From the NCBI RefSeq assembly GCF_001650695.1, contig NZ_LWQS01000031.1:50638-114637 (forward strand): a stretch of 64,000 nucleotides of DNA. The letters are read 5' to 3'. Position 1 is the first letter of the stretch. The number at the start of each line of letters is the position of its first letter. The DNA comes from Chloroflexus islandicus (lineage in GTDB: Bacteria > Chloroflexota > Chloroflexia > Chloroflexales > Chloroflexaceae). Made by a program: the position numbers and the translations under genes. Positions 10,091 to 19,665 of the stretch are shown here, piece after piece. The notes beneath the pieces are model-generated. The model did not search any database. It saw nothing but the letters and a program-made list of their open reading frames with translations, and was not told where the DNA came from.

Positions 10091-11220
10091 TACAAGGCCC
10101 TTACGCTCTCTCCAACCACCGCCCGATACACTGCCTCAATCCGATCCACCACCGCCGGCCACGCAAATTGGCTCGCCCACGCTGGGGCCGCTGCGGCCAT
10201 CGCCGCGCGCCGGGACGGATCGGCGAGCAGATCGTTGACCGCCGTCGCCAGCGCCGCCGGATCGCGCGGCGGTACCAGCAAGCCGGTCTGGCCCGCGGCC
10301 ACCACCTCCGGGAAGCCGCCAAACCGGGTGGCTACCACCGGCAACCCGCACGCCTGCGCTTCAACCGGCCCAATCCCGAAGGTTTCGCTGGCATGGCTGG
10401 TGGCGACCAGCAGATCAACCGATGCGTAGAGCGCCGGCAGTTGCGGACGCGGAACACTGCCCAAAAACCGCACCCGTTCGTTCAAGCCGAGTTCGTTGGC
10501 GATAGCGGCCAGCCGCGCCCGATCTTCACCGTCGCCGGCAATCAGCAGCACCGCCTGCGGAATCTGCGGCAATGCCCGGATCGCCGTCTCGACCCCTTTC
10601 CACGGTTGCAGCCGGCCCACAAACAGCAGCAGCGGCGCAGTCGCCGGCACACCTAGCCGCGCGCGCAGGGTGAGATCGGGAGGTTGCGGGTGAAAGAGAT
10701 CAGTATCGATCCCGTTGAACACCACTTCCGGCGTAAACCCGTAGCGCCCGGCGATGGTCTGCGCATTAAAGCGCGAGCATGAAACCGCAGCGTCAACTTG
10801 CCGGGCCAGCCAGCGGTCACCGCGGTAGAAGTCTTCGCCATGGCAGCCAAGTATCACCTTGGCGCCGCTCAGCCGGCGCGCCACCAGCGCCGGCAGCAGA
10901 TCGTAAGGTTTTTGCAGATGGATGATGTGGTACTTGCCGCCCGCCAACGTGGGCAACGCCGCTACCGCCATCGTCAGCCGTTCGAGCAGCTTGGCCTCGG
11001 CGTAGGCCCGCCGCAACGGCGGCAATGCCTGCCAAAACTGGCGCGAGATAAAGGGAAAGGTGTACACCCGCGCGCCGGTGGTCTCGCGCCGGGGGCCAAC
11101 CCCGCCGAGAATATCCACCTCGTGCCCGCGTTTCACCAGCTCACGCGCCAGATCCCAGACAAAACTCTCGACACCGCCAATTTTGGTGGTCGTGGTCAAA
11201 TTGTAGAGCGCGATCCGCAT
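10090..11220 (-). CDS. Glycosyltransferase family 4 (GT-B fold)
   Basis: A 376-residue protein from ATG at 11220. The N-terminal region has the GGVESFVWDLARELVKRGHEV motif typical of GT4 enzymes (the glycine-rich loop plus helix). The C-terminal donor-binding half starts near residue 205 (LLFVGRLQPWKG) and carries E-x7-E in SETFGIGPVEAQACGLPVVA and the conserved GLLVPPRD. It starts 3 bases after the end of the minus-strand gene at 11224, so the two are almost certainly co-transcribed. The last residues and the stop come from a short repeat at 10069-10092. A role in surface polysaccharide or glycolipid synthesis is likely; substrates unknown. Confidence 0.9.
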   Translation of the reverse strand: MRIALYNLTTTTKIGGVESFVWDLARELVKRGHEVDILGGVGPRRETTGARVYTFPFISRQFWQALPPLRRAYAEAKLLERLTMAVAALPTLAGGKYHIIHLQKPYDLLPALVARRLSGAKVILGCHGEDFYRGDRWLARQVDAAVSCSRFNAQTIAGRYGFTPEVVFNGIDTDLFHPQPPDLTLRARLGVPATAPLLLFVGRLQPWKGVETAIRALPQIPQAVLLIAGDGEDRARLAAIANELGLNERVRFLGSVPRPQLPALYASVDLLVATSHASETFGIGPVEAQACGLPVVATRFGGFPEVVAAGQTGLLVPPRDPAALATAVNDLLADPSRRAAMAAAAPAWASQFAWPAVVDRIEAVYRAVVGESVRAL

Positions 11221-11223
11221 CGT

Positions 11224-13443
11224 TTACCAAATGGTGTAAAGCGTCAGTTTCATCACCACAAAGAACGCTAACGTCAGCCCAAGGTAGAGCGCCAAACGCC
11301 ATCGCTGCCGCGCCGTCTCGCCATCGAGGTTATGATACGCTGCCAACACCGCGACCAGCGGATAGGTAAACATCCAGATTCGTTCAACTTCGCGGTTGAA
11401 CAGACCGCTCAGCCACATACCGAGGACGAACGCGCCCAGTGCGCCGAGCAACGCTGCCCATGCCGGCTGCCACCGTTCGCGTCCTGCCCGCAGGTAGAGC
11501 GCACTGAGCGCTGCCAACACCCACGGCGTCACAAAGACGAGGTACGAGACGAGATTGGCGGCGGCGAAGCGCAGGTAGTAGTCGTAGCTCGGCGGCAGAA
11601 AGGGGGTTGGCGGCGGGCCGTACTCGCGGAACCGTTCCATCATGTCGCCGTTGATCTGGGTGGCGAGGCGTGAGGCACTGATGACGTTGAAACCGGTAGC
11701 AAGGAAGATGAGCAAATAGATGACCGCAATCACCCCGGCAGCGATCGCGCCTTGCCGCACAATCGCCAGCAAGGTTGCGCGCCAACCGGCCTGCGCGCTG
11801 TGCCGGGCCAGCGCCAATGCCGCTGCTGCCACACCAAAGAAGAAGAGCTGGGTGGCGGCGTAAGTCATAAACAGCGCTGCGGCGATGCAGAGACCGGCGC
11901 AGACGGCTAACCATGGCCGGCACGGCGGTTCGAGGGCGAGAAAGAAGGCGGCTGCGCCAGCCGCGATCAAGAGGCTGAACACGCCATCAAGCGAGGTGAC
12001 GCCGTAGACCATCTGGCCGGGCAAGACCACTGCCAGCATCCCGGCGGCCAGCGCCAGTTGGCCACCGCCAAGCCGCCAGCCAAGCCACACCGCCACCAAT
12101 GGCATGAGCGCCGTCAACCCAATTGTGATCCAACTGGTTGCTACCGGCCCCGGCCCGAAAACCTGCTCGATCAGCCACAAAAACAGGATGGCTCCCGGCG
12201 GGTGGGTGCTGCCATGCACCGACAACAGCGGCGCAATGGTCTCGAAGTTGGCCATAAACCCCATCGGATCGCCGGCCACATACGGCGTGTCGCGCAGGTA
12301 TTCGTAGGGACTATCGCGAAAGAGGGCAATCGGCGCATCAAGCCCATGCACGGCGATGTCGAACGCCACCGGCAACACGAGTGCGCCAAGCAGGGTGTAA
12401 ACCACAACCGGAACCGGCTGCAATGGCCGTGCCAGCCACCGCCAGCCGATCGCAAACCAGATCAGAGCGAAACTAATCGGCACGATGACCCACCACGTCG
12501 GCGAGGGATCGATCCGCGATTTGAGCGGCCAGACTCCACTATGGCCGCTGATGCGTTGCAACAACCAAAACGTACCAAGCAGCGCCACCGTCCAGAAGAG
12601 CATGCCGGCCAGCTCGCGCAGCCACGGTCGCTGCACCTTCCACCAGCGCGCCACGGCCAAGCCGATCACACCGGCCCACACACCGGCGACGGTAGGCAAA
12701 GCCCACCGCAACGTCCCAGCCCCAAACGGCACTAAGCCACCGGCAAGGGTATACGTAATCAGGCTGCTCACCAGCGCCACCAACCCGGTCGCCAAGAGCA
12801 ATGGCACGCCGCTCACGTGCAACAAGGCCAACCAGCCAAGCGCCAGCGCTAACCCCGTCGCCAATCCGGCCAGCGCCGGCGTCACCGCGCCGGCGGCAGC
12901 GAGCGGCGTGACGCTCAACCCGTGAAATGGCACCCCCAACCAGCGCGGGTTATTCGGATCACGCACAGCAGCACTCTGAATAGTGACACAGACATCCGCC
13001 CCCGCCTGCTGATCAACGCCGGTCAAGATTGTATAGCGGCGCAATTCCGGCGCCAACGGCGCCGTCACCGGCGCCGCGCGACCAGCCACCAGCGTCACCG
13101 TCTCCGTACCGAGCGAACGGGCATAGCCACCCGCCAGCCACACGGTCGCCAAACTGCGCGGCGCATAGCCAAACCCCTCAACGCACACCCGACTATCGCC
13201 ATCAGTCCAGCGAAAATCGCCCCACTCACCCGTTTCAACCTGATTGAGACCCGCCAACAACCAGCGACTCGCACTCGCCGGCGCGACCGTCAACGGCTGG
13301 CCGGCATTAGCCACCAGCCAGTTCAGACCAAGCACCAGCAGAGCAATGGTCACATAGGCTGCCAATGCCTGCACCAACGCCAGTTGACGCGGTTCGTGGA
13401 GGTTATGCCATATTTGGCTAACATTTGCCATGGATCTTCGCAT
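11224..13443 (-). CDS. Large integral membrane protein, GT-C glycosyltransferase-like
   Basis: A 739-residue polytopic protein; start ATG at 13443 or the ATG four codons later (13431). A first transmembrane helix (~25-45) is followed by an extracytoplasmic beta-rich stretch (~60-180, two Cys residues) and then about eleven hydrophobic helices. Near residue 400 it has HGSTHPPGAILFLWL, and an aspartate pair in YLRDTPYVAGDP, a layout common in GT-C enzymes that use polyprenyl-phosphate sugars outside the membrane. Overall similarity to a named family is not certain, so the catalytic role is inferred. It is directly upstream of the GT4 gene ending at 10090. Confidence 0.7.
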   Translation of the reverse strand: MRRSMANVSQIWHNLHEPRQLALVQALAAYVTIALLVLGLNWLVANAGQPLTVAPASASRWLLAGLNQVETGEWGDFRWTDGDSRVCVEGFGYAPRSLATVWLAGGYARSLGTETVTLVAGRAAPVTAPLAPELRRYTILTGVDQQAGADVCVTIQSAAVRDPNNPRWLGVPFHGLSVTPLAAAGAVTPALAGLATGLALALGWLALLHVSGVPLLLATGLVALVSSLITYTLAGGLVPFGAGTLRWALPTVAGVWAGVIGLAVARWWKVQRPWLRELAGMLFWTVALLGTFWLLQRISGHSGVWPLKSRIDPSPTWWVIVPISFALIWFAIGWRWLARPLQPVPVVVYTLLGALVLPVAFDIAVHGLDAPIALFRDSPYEYLRDTPYVAGDPMGFMANFETIAPLLSVHGSTHPPGAILFLWLIEQVFGPGPVATSWITIGLTALMPLVAVWLGWRLGGGQLALAAGMLAVVLPGQMVYGVTSLDGVFSLLIAAGAAAFFLALEPPCRPWLAVCAGLCIAAALFMTYAATQLFFFGVAAAALALARHSAQAGWRATLLAIVRQGAIAAGVIAVIYLLIFLATGFNVISASRLATQINGDMMERFREYGPPPTPFLPPSYDYYLRFAAANLVSYLVFVTPWVLAALSALYLRAGRERWQPAWAALLGALGAFVLGMWLSGLFNREVERIWMFTYPLVAVLAAYHNLDGETARQRWRLALYLGLTLAFFVVMKLTLYTIW

Positions 13444-14170
13444 CTGAAGAGACGTTGGGTTGCAACATCTCTACTATGGTGTATCGTCATCATCCAACCC
13501 GCACCGCAGGCTTCACAACCCTAGCCCATCCCAGCAACAGTTGAGCAGCGGACAGAACATGTGGTCGCTGGCAACCGTTGGCTATGCGATACCGGCAAGC
13601 CCGCTGCTGCACTCCCCTCTCCCGCGCCAGTTCAAGGGTGTACAGAAATTTGGTCGAATGCAGCCGCTGTGCAATGCCTCAAGACTTAGCTTTACACTCC
13701 CCTCTCCCGCGCCAGTGGGAGAGGGGCTGGGGGTGAGGGCCTGCAGCCCGCACCGCAGGCTTCGCAACCCTAGCCCATCCCAGCAACAGTTGAGCAGCGA
13801 ACAGAACATGTGGTCGCTGGCAACCGTTAACGCTATGTGATGCTTGCAAGCCCGCTGCTGCACTCCCCTCTCCCACTGGCGTGGGAGAGGGGCCGGGGGT
13901 GAGGGCCTTCAGCCCGCGCAGCGGGCTTCGTAACTCTAGCCCGGCCCTTCAGGGCCGGGCAAAACACGCCCGTAAACAAACCACATCGCTGTTGCGCCTT
14001 TTGCGTCTCTTCGTGGCTCTACCTCCAACCCACCGTATGGGCTTGGCTCTCCTTTATGGCATGCGGCAGTTTCACTGCCGCACTCCACATGACTGATACT
14101 GGCGAAGGTCGCCCAGCCCGCGCAGCGGGCTTCGTAACCCTAGCCCGGCCCTTCAGGGCCGGGCCGCAAC
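13444..14170. repeat. Repeat-filled intergenic region
   Basis: No gene is credible here. A direct duplication of roughly 120 bases (13499-13622 and 13748-13866, offset 249) shares CCCATCCCAGCAACAGTTGA and ACATGTGGTCGCTGGCAACC. Interspersed are CCCCTCTCCC...GGGAGAGGGG hairpins (near 13700-13735 and 13862-13900) and GGCCCTTCAGGGCC hairpins (near 13945 and 14145). A GAGTGCGGCAGT-family palindrome lies at 14055-14088. A related copy of the duplicated stretch occurs near 16820-16870. Confidence 0.75.
14055..14088. repeat. Palindrome, GAGTGCGGCAGT family
   Basis: TATGGCATGCGGCAGT-TTC-ACTGCCGCACTCCACA: same core as the copy at 8776-8812, with mismatches in the outer left arm. Confidence 0.75.
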
Positions 14171-15826
14171 TCAAATCAACCGTTGGATCACCCGCTGGAA
14201 CGGCAACCGCCACTTCAGCACCTGCGCCCGGTCAGCCGGGTCAAGCCCGCCAAACAAGCGTAGCGCCAGCAGAAAGATCACCGCGCCAACCGCAGCCAAT
14301 GCCAGCAATTGCAGGGCTAGCCCAAGGCGCGCAACCAGATCGATCGCGCCCGCAGGCACACTAATCAGACCGCGCAGACCTGCCACTGCCAGCCCCATCG
14401 CTGCTGCCGCCGCGCTCACCCGCAGGGTAAAGCGCCACGGCCAGCGCAAACCGAGCAGCCGCATCCCGGCCAGCGTTGCCCACAAACCGGCAGCCACCCG
14501 CGCTAACCCAAACGTCAACGCCATGCCGATCAAGCCAAATTGGGCCGGCAACCAAAACGCCAGCACTACCACGGTAAGCAGCGCTACCAGCCGGGACATA
14601 ATCACGGTGCCGAGCCGTTCGTGAACCATCAACGCATTGTGGGCGGTGGTGAGCATACTCTCGCTAAACAAACACGGCGTGAGCACCCATACAATCGGCG
14701 CTGCGTCGAGATACTGCGGACTGATCACCAGCAACCCCGGCCCGGCCAATAACACCAACCCTACCCCGCCGGGAACCATCAGCAGCAACTGCAAGCGTAC
14801 CAACGATTGGTACGCGCCGTTGGTCGTGCCGCCTTCACCCTGCCGCACCCGTGCAAACAACGGCACCTGCACACCTACCATCGGCGTGTAGAGGTAACTT
14901 AGCGCCATGCGCACCAGCAGCGCGCCAGCAGCGAGCAACGACACATCACGAATGTCGCTGTTAAAGAAATTGATAAACTCAAAACTCGCGATAAAATCGG
15001 TCGCCGTCATCAGGTACGAGACGGCGGCGTAGCGCACGAAGCCGGGAGGCAGGGCATGCCGCAGATCACGCAAGCCATCACGCAGATCGACCAGCAATCC
15101 CGGCCCCGGCTCCATCTCCAACCCCGCCTGCAAGCGCCAGACCTGCCAACCGGCCAGCGCCACCGCGATCGCCGGCGCCAGCACCATCGCTACCAACACG
15201 CCGAGGATGTCCCACCGGTCAGGCAAAGCTAAAATCGCGACCACCACCAACACCTGCGGCAACAGGCCGGCAGCCAGCGCAATGCTGTTCCACGCCTTTT
15301 GGTGGAAAAAGCTGCTCAGCACCGCCATCAGCAGATCGTAGAGAGCGCCCAAGCCGAGCAAGATCACGATCGCGGCGATGATCAGCCAGTGAAATTCGGC
15401 CACGAATTGGCTGAGTTCGGCGCGCGCCGCCGCCTCGACCGCCACTTCGCCGCCGAGCAAGCCTTGCAGGTAGCCCTCGATCTGGCGATGGCTCAGTGCC
15501 AAGCCTAACGCAATCACCAGCAATATCGCGAGTTGCAGCGTCGCAACTAGCAAAAAGAGCCGCCGCGCCGCGCGCGCGCCGCCCGCTCGTTCGGTTTCGG
15601 GAATGTATTTGGGTAAGGCGCGGGCAATGCCGAGATCGAGCGCCGTGCCGAACAGATTGCTCGCCCCGCGTACCAGCGCCAGCAAGCCGAATGCTGCCTG
15701 TGAAAGCTGGTTCAGCTTCACCAGCGTTGCCAGCACTTCCGCCAGCAAGCGCAACGGCGCAAAGAGGGTGTTCCACCACACCGCTCGCGACACCTGCGTC
15801 GCCAGCGAAGGACGCCGCGCCGTCAT
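14171..15826 (-). CDS. MOP-superfamily lipid-linked oligosaccharide flippase-like protein
   Basis: A 551-residue protein with about 14 predicted hydrophobic helices, the size and pattern of Wzx/MurJ/MATE-type exporters. The N-terminal segment (LASLATQVSRAVWWNTLFAP, then LLRGASNLFGTALDLGIARAL) follows the pattern of polysaccharide-biosynthesis exporters with an 'L..yGl...l' first repeat. The ATG at 15826 overlaps the stop of the methyltransferase gene in an ATGA arrangement, so translation is coupled. In this locus it would flip a polyprenyl-linked glycan made by the nearby GT4 enzymes to the outside, where GT-C proteins act. The substrate is not known. Confidence 0.8.
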   Translation of the reverse strand: MTARRPSLATQVSRAVWWNTLFAPLRLLAEVLATLVKLNQLSQAAFGLLALVRGASNLFGTALDLGIARALPKYIPETERAGGARAARRLFLLVATLQLAILLVIALGLALSHRQIEGYLQGLLGGEVAVEAAARAELSQFVAEFHWLIIAAIVILLGLGALYDLLMAVLSSFFHQKAWNSIALAAGLLPQVLVVVAILALPDRWDILGVLVAMVLAPAIAVALAGWQVWRLQAGLEMEPGPGLLVDLRDGLRDLRHALPPGFVRYAAVSYLMTATDFIASFEFINFFNSDIRDVSLLAAGALLVRMALSYLYTPMVGVQVPLFARVRQGEGGTTNGAYQSLVRLQLLLMVPGGVGLVLLAGPGLLVISPQYLDAAPIVWVLTPCLFSESMLTTAHNALMVHERLGTVIMSRLVALLTVVVLAFWLPAQFGLIGMALTFGLARVAAGLWATLAGMRLLGLRWPWRFTLRVSAAAAAMGLAVAGLRGLISVPAGAIDLVARLGLALQLLALAAVGAVIFLLALRLFGGLDPADRAQVLKWRLPFQRVIQRLI

Positions 15827-16671
15827 GCGCCCTCCTTGCGCAGGTCAAGCTCGAACATACCGGTGTAAAAGCTCCGTTGCCAACGGTACGCCGCTCGTTC
15901 CAACCCAACCCGCCGCAACAGCGCCCGCGCCGCCCGCCGCAATGGTCGCCGGCTCGGCAGTTGGCCAGCCAGCAACGCCTGCTCGCGCAGATCGGTCACA
16001 GCAAAACCGAGCCGCTCGCACAACTGCACCAGATCGCGGTAGTGAAAATAGTGCATCTCGCTGAGCCGCTGCATATCGCGGAAGGCAGCGCCGCGCTTGG
16101 TGCGTCCGCGCAGCTCGATCAGCGCCTCGGCCACCGGTCGCGGCAACCAGTTAATCCCGCGCATGTGGTAATGCGGATCGATCCACGCTCGCCGGTTGAT
16201 CGCCGTAATGAGGGCATGGCCGCCGGGCCGCAACACGCGCGCAATCTCGCGCAACACCGCTACCGGGTCTTGCACGTGTTCAAGCACATCCCACGCGACG
16301 ACCAGATCGAACGCGGCGCTTGGCAACGGCAATGATTCGCCGGCAGCGTTGACAATCGGGAAGCGCAGATTGTAGCGCGCTGCACGCAAGCGAATGATCT
16401 GGCAGTAGGCCGGATTGTACTCACACGCCGTCACCCGCGCGCCAGCCAACGCCGCCGCCACCGCAAACCCGCCCATCCCCGCGCCAAGGTCAAGCATCCG
16501 CGCGCCGCGCAACTCGCCAATCGCCGCTCGCACCTGCGCTAAACGCTCATCTTGATAACGCTCTTGGCGCAACCGGCGCTCGCGCCACGCCGCAAAATCG
16601 CGCCGCCACGTCATATGTTGCAGCCACGGATCAATCGCCGCCGCGAGTTGGTGATCGATGTCGGTGGTCAT
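15823..16671 (-). CDS. Class I SAM-dependent methyltransferase
   Basis: A 282-residue protein starting at ATG 16671 (MTTDIDHQLAAAI). The frame stays open to 16734, but the extra 21 residues are translated from a palindromic repeat and are rejected. The SAM-binding glycine loop is in MLDLGAGMGGFAVAAALAGA (near residue 77), the acidic residue after strand 2 in VTACEYNP, and motif IV in FDLVVAWDVLEHVQDP, as in Methyltransf_11/25 proteins. Its stop overlaps the flippase start. A sugar or lipid-linked glycan is the likely methyl acceptor given the neighbours, but this is inference. Confidence 0.85.
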   Translation of the reverse strand: MTTDIDHQLAAAIDPWLQHMTWRRDFAAWRERRLRQERYQDERLAQVRAAIGELRGARMLDLGAGMGGFAVAAALAGARVTACEYNPAYCQIIRLRAARYNLRFPIVNAAGESLPLPSAAFDLVVAWDVLEHVQDPVAVLREIARVLRPGGHALITAINRRAWIDPHYHMRGINWLPRPVAEALIELRGRTKRGAAFRDMQRLSEMHYFHYRDLVQLCERLGFAVTDLREQALLAGQLPSRRPLRRAARALLRRVGLERAAYRWQRSFYTGMFELDLRKEGA

Positions 16672-17175
16672 AGCGTCCAATCTGCACTCCTGAGTCCACG
16701 CGCCGCATGGAGTGCGGCAGTCAAACTGCCGCACTCCATATTACGTTGCTGCCGTAAAGCCAGTTCTCGGTTGTAAATCGCTGTCGTTCGCTCCTTTTTC
16801 ACGCCTCAATCTCCTCCCCCCAGCGGTTGAGTATCGGACAGAACACGTGGTCGATTACAACCGTTGATCGCTGTGCGATGCCGTAAAGCCCGGTGCTGCG
16901 CTCCCCTCTCCCGCGCTAGTGGGAGAGGGGCTGGGGGTGAGGGCCATTAGCCCGCTGCGCGGGCTTCGTAAGCCCAGCCCGGCCCTTCAGGGCCGGGTTC
17001 GCGATCAGATGTTCCGTCCGCTCTTGCTCCCCCAACGGGAGAGGCTGGGAGGGGCCAAGAAGGGCAGCGCGCGACTTTGCCCCTGAGCACGGGAACATCC
17101 CCTCAGCGTTCGCTCTGGCTAAAGCGGGAGAATTGCTTCGGGTGCTCCGCACTCCCGCAATGACACGCCCCACGC
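16672..17175. repeat. Repeat-filled intergenic region
   Basis: About 500 bases with no credible gene. Contains a GAGTGCGGCAGT-family palindrome (16705-16737), a third copy of the stretch seen twice at 13499-13866 (near 16820-16870), a CCCTCTCCC/GGGAGAGGGG hairpin followed by a GGCCCTTCAGGGCC hairpin (near 16903-16997), and half of a TCATTGCGAG element (17126-17165). Confidence 0.75.
16705..16737. repeat. Palindrome, GAGTGCGGCAGT family
   Basis: ATGGAGTGCGGCAGT-CAA-ACTGCCGCACTCCAT, perfect 15-base arms. It lies 34 bases upstream of the methyltransferase start and extends that reading frame artificially. Confidence 0.85.
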
Positions 17176-19560
17176 TTAATTCCCCTGCACTGGCGAGATG
17201 CTAATCCGCATCACCCACAACCACAACGCACTACCGAGCGATAACGCCAGCGTCGCCAGCACAAACATCCGCCCCGCCCAGCGTTCCCACAGCCGGTCAG
17301 CCATGATCGCCCACGCCAGACAGATCACTGGAATCAGGTAGAACAGTTGCTTGTCAACCATCGAAATCCGGTAGCCGGCTAACAAAAACAGCAGCGCTAC
17401 CGCGCCCCACGCCGAAACCACCAGCCAGAGCAAGGGTTTCGCCCGCATTGCCCAGTATCCCGGAATGAAAAAGATCAACGGGATTGCCAAGCCATAGTAG
17501 AGGTAGTGGTTCGGCCAGATGTGATAACCAAGATGGGGCACAAACGACCACAGATACTCGTGGAAGGGCGGGCGCGAGACGCCAACCGTCTCTGGCCCGC
17601 GGGTGAAGACGGTCATCATGTAGGGAATGGTGCGTTCCACAATCGGTTGGAAATACTGGCCATAGTAGATCGCAATCGCCAACCCGATCGCCGCCCCCGC
17701 CGCCACCCAGAGCGGTTTGAGACCCGGCAGCAGCGCTTGCCACTCCGGCCCGCGTCGCGCATTCAGCCAGATTAGGAAGGTCAAGACAACCAAAAAGACG
17801 CCGGTAAAGACGCCGGTGACCGTGTAGACAAGGAACGCCAATACCAACAGCGGCACAAACCAGATCTGCACCTTCCATTCACCCAGCCGATCCCACCCTA
17901 GCAAGATGGCCGTTTGCACCAGCAGATTGAGCCATAAGCCGGCAGCGGTCGGTACATTGCCCCAGATATGCAGCAGATATGTCACCGGCAGCACAGCGTA
18001 GGTCACTGCCGCCAACAGCGCCGTGCGCTGGCTAAACCCCGCCTTAAGCGCAATCGCCGCGATCAGCACCACCCGCGACATATCCATGAGCAGGCTCACA
18101 AAGTTCGCCGTCGTCTCCATCGGCCACGGAAAGATCGCATAACTCGTCGCCAAAATGTGGAACCACGGCGAATAGGGGATCACCGGCGGATTACGCCCCC
18201 ACTCCGCGACCGGCATCGTCGTCTCGTTGAGCGGGCTATTGACGCTATAGTAGAGCGGCAACGCGCCATCGTAGATGATGCGCCGCGCCTTATCCATGTG
18301 CCAAAAGACATCGATCCCAACGTAGTAGGGGTAGAGCATGCCAATCGCTTTGAGCCAGAACCCGACCAGAAAGACGATCAGTAGCGCTGCCGTAAACTCG
18401 GGCGTCACCCGGACACCGGTCTGGCCCAGTAGCCAGCGGGTGAGCGGACGCATCGCAACCGTCACCAGCAAGCTAAGCAACGTCAACGCCGCCAGCCGAT
18501 CGATCATCTGCCCACTGGGGAAACGGTAGACAACGATCGCCCACCCGGCAACGAGCACCGCCAGCGTCAATCCAACCGCTGCCCAGCCAGTAGCATCAAA
18601 ATACCAGCGCCGCTGGATGTCAGCCGTGAGCAGCGCCAGACAGGCAAACATCCCCAGTACGATAAACAGGCCAAGCCCTAGCGCCACTGGCGGCGCAATC
18701 GTTGCCAGCAGGGGACTTGCCGCCGGCGCAACCGAAATATCGGCCACCAGCATCCCCAACGGACGCGGATCGCGGAACGGATCGGCTTGCAAGGTCAGAT
18801 TCAGATCGCCGCCATTCATCACCGCTGCCGGAATGAGTATCTGGATGCGCCGTAATTGGGCTTGTTCCGGCAACCGCGCTAGCTCAACGCCGTTGGCGCT
18901 GAGCCGCGCATTGACCGGCGAACCGTCGGGATGGGCGACCACCGCATCGAGCCGCGCGATCCAGTTGCCCTGCCCCAAACGCGGGAAGACAATCTGGCTC
19001 TCGTCAGCGCTCCAGCGGTAGGTACGGGCCGGCGCCAACTCAACCGCGAGCGGCACGCCGGCGGGTGGCGCTTCACCGCCAACAAGCGGCGATACCAGCT
19101 CGAAGGTGAGGGTCGGGGCCGCAGCAATCTGGGCCGGAATTTTAACGAACATCTCCGTCCCGCTACGGCGCGGCATCTCTAACCGCACCCCATTCACCGC
19201 CGCCGCCGACTCGCGTTGCAGAATGATCGGGTCAACGTCCGGGCGAGCAACGATCCGCGCCAGCCAAACGCCCTTTCGCCCACCGGGCACTGTCGCAGTG
19301 GTAGCTCCTGCCGGCCACTCGAACCGCTCATACGCGCCGGCGGCATCGATCTCGCGCGCGTTGAAATTGGCCAGAAACGCGCCATCGCGGTTATCGCCAA
19401 TATCAACGGTCACGACTGGCCGGACTGCGTACCCGGCAACTAATGTCACAACCGTGATTAGCGCCAACCAGAGCGCCGGGATCGTCACGCCGGGCAAGCG
19501 GCGCGCTTGGCTGCCGGCGGCTGCCCGCAGGTTGATACGTTTAATCAGAGAAGAAGCCAT
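17176..19560 (-). CDS. Large integral membrane protein, GT-C glycosyltransferase-like
   Basis: A 794-residue protein from ATG at 19560. One hydrophobic helix (~25-45) is followed by a ~240-residue extracytoplasmic beta-rich region (two similar halves with 'PRLGQGNWIARLDAV'-like and 'FVKIPAQIAAAPTLTFEL' segments), then about twelve membrane helices. The loop after an early helix carries YYVGIDVFWHMDKARRI with acidic residues placed like the catalytic Asp of GT-C enzymes. The N-terminal domain has no recognised name. Its promoter region is shared with the divergent gene at 19666. A role in adding sugars to surface glycans is inferred from topology and neighbours. Confidence 0.68.
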   Translation of the reverse strand: MASSLIKRINLRAAAGSQARRLPGVTIPALWLALITVVTLVAGYAVRPVVTVDIGDNRDGAFLANFNAREIDAAGAYERFEWPAGATTATVPGGRKGVWLARIVARPDVDPIILQRESAAAVNGVRLEMPRRSGTEMFVKIPAQIAAAPTLTFELVSPLVGGEAPPAGVPLAVELAPARTYRWSADESQIVFPRLGQGNWIARLDAVVAHPDGSPVNARLSANGVELARLPEQAQLRRIQILIPAAVMNGGDLNLTLQADPFRDPRPLGMLVADISVAPAASPLLATIAPPVALGLGLFIVLGMFACLALLTADIQRRWYFDATGWAAVGLTLAVLVAGWAIVVYRFPSGQMIDRLAALTLLSLLVTVAMRPLTRWLLGQTGVRVTPEFTAALLIVFLVGFWLKAIGMLYPYYVGIDVFWHMDKARRIIYDGALPLYYSVNSPLNETTMPVAEWGRNPPVIPYSPWFHILATSYAIFPWPMETTANFVSLLMDMSRVVLIAAIALKAGFSQRTALLAAVTYAVLPVTYLLHIWGNVPTAAGLWLNLLVQTAILLGWDRLGEWKVQIWFVPLLVLAFLVYTVTGVFTGVFLVVLTFLIWLNARRGPEWQALLPGLKPLWVAAGAAIGLAIAIYYGQYFQPIVERTIPYMMTVFTRGPETVGVSRPPFHEYLWSFVPHLGYHIWPNHYLYYGLAIPLIFFIPGYWAMRAKPLLWLVVSAWGAVALLFLLAGYRISMVDKQLFYLIPVICLAWAIMADRLWERWAGRMFVLATLALSLGSALWLWVMRISISPVQGN

Positions 19561-19606
19561 CGTTATGTATATCTACGTGTCTCCATGACGTTTGCGCCAT
19601 CGCCGC

Positions 19607-19635
19607 ATTGTACCATGCAAAGGCTATGCTATAAT
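19607..19635. promoter_or_regulatory. Overlapping divergent promoters between 19560 and 19666
   Basis: On the plus strand TTGTAC (19608-19613) and TATAAT (19630-19635) are 16 bases apart, reading towards 19666. On the minus strand an extended -10 (TGGTACAAT; TACAAT is the complement of 19607-19612) reads towards 19560. The two elements overlap, so the two GT-C genes may be expressed in a mutually exclusive or coordinated way. Confidence 0.55.
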
Positions 19636-19665
19636 CACGCCCGGCAGCGATCGCCGGAAACGAGC

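Noticed and set aside
9234..10238. Plus-strand 334-codon frame
   Set aside because: Opposite two clear GT4 genes; no motifs.
16672..16734. 21-residue N-terminal extension of the methyltransferase
   Set aside because: The extension is translated from the palindromic repeat at 16705-16737; the ATG at 16671 gives the expected family length.
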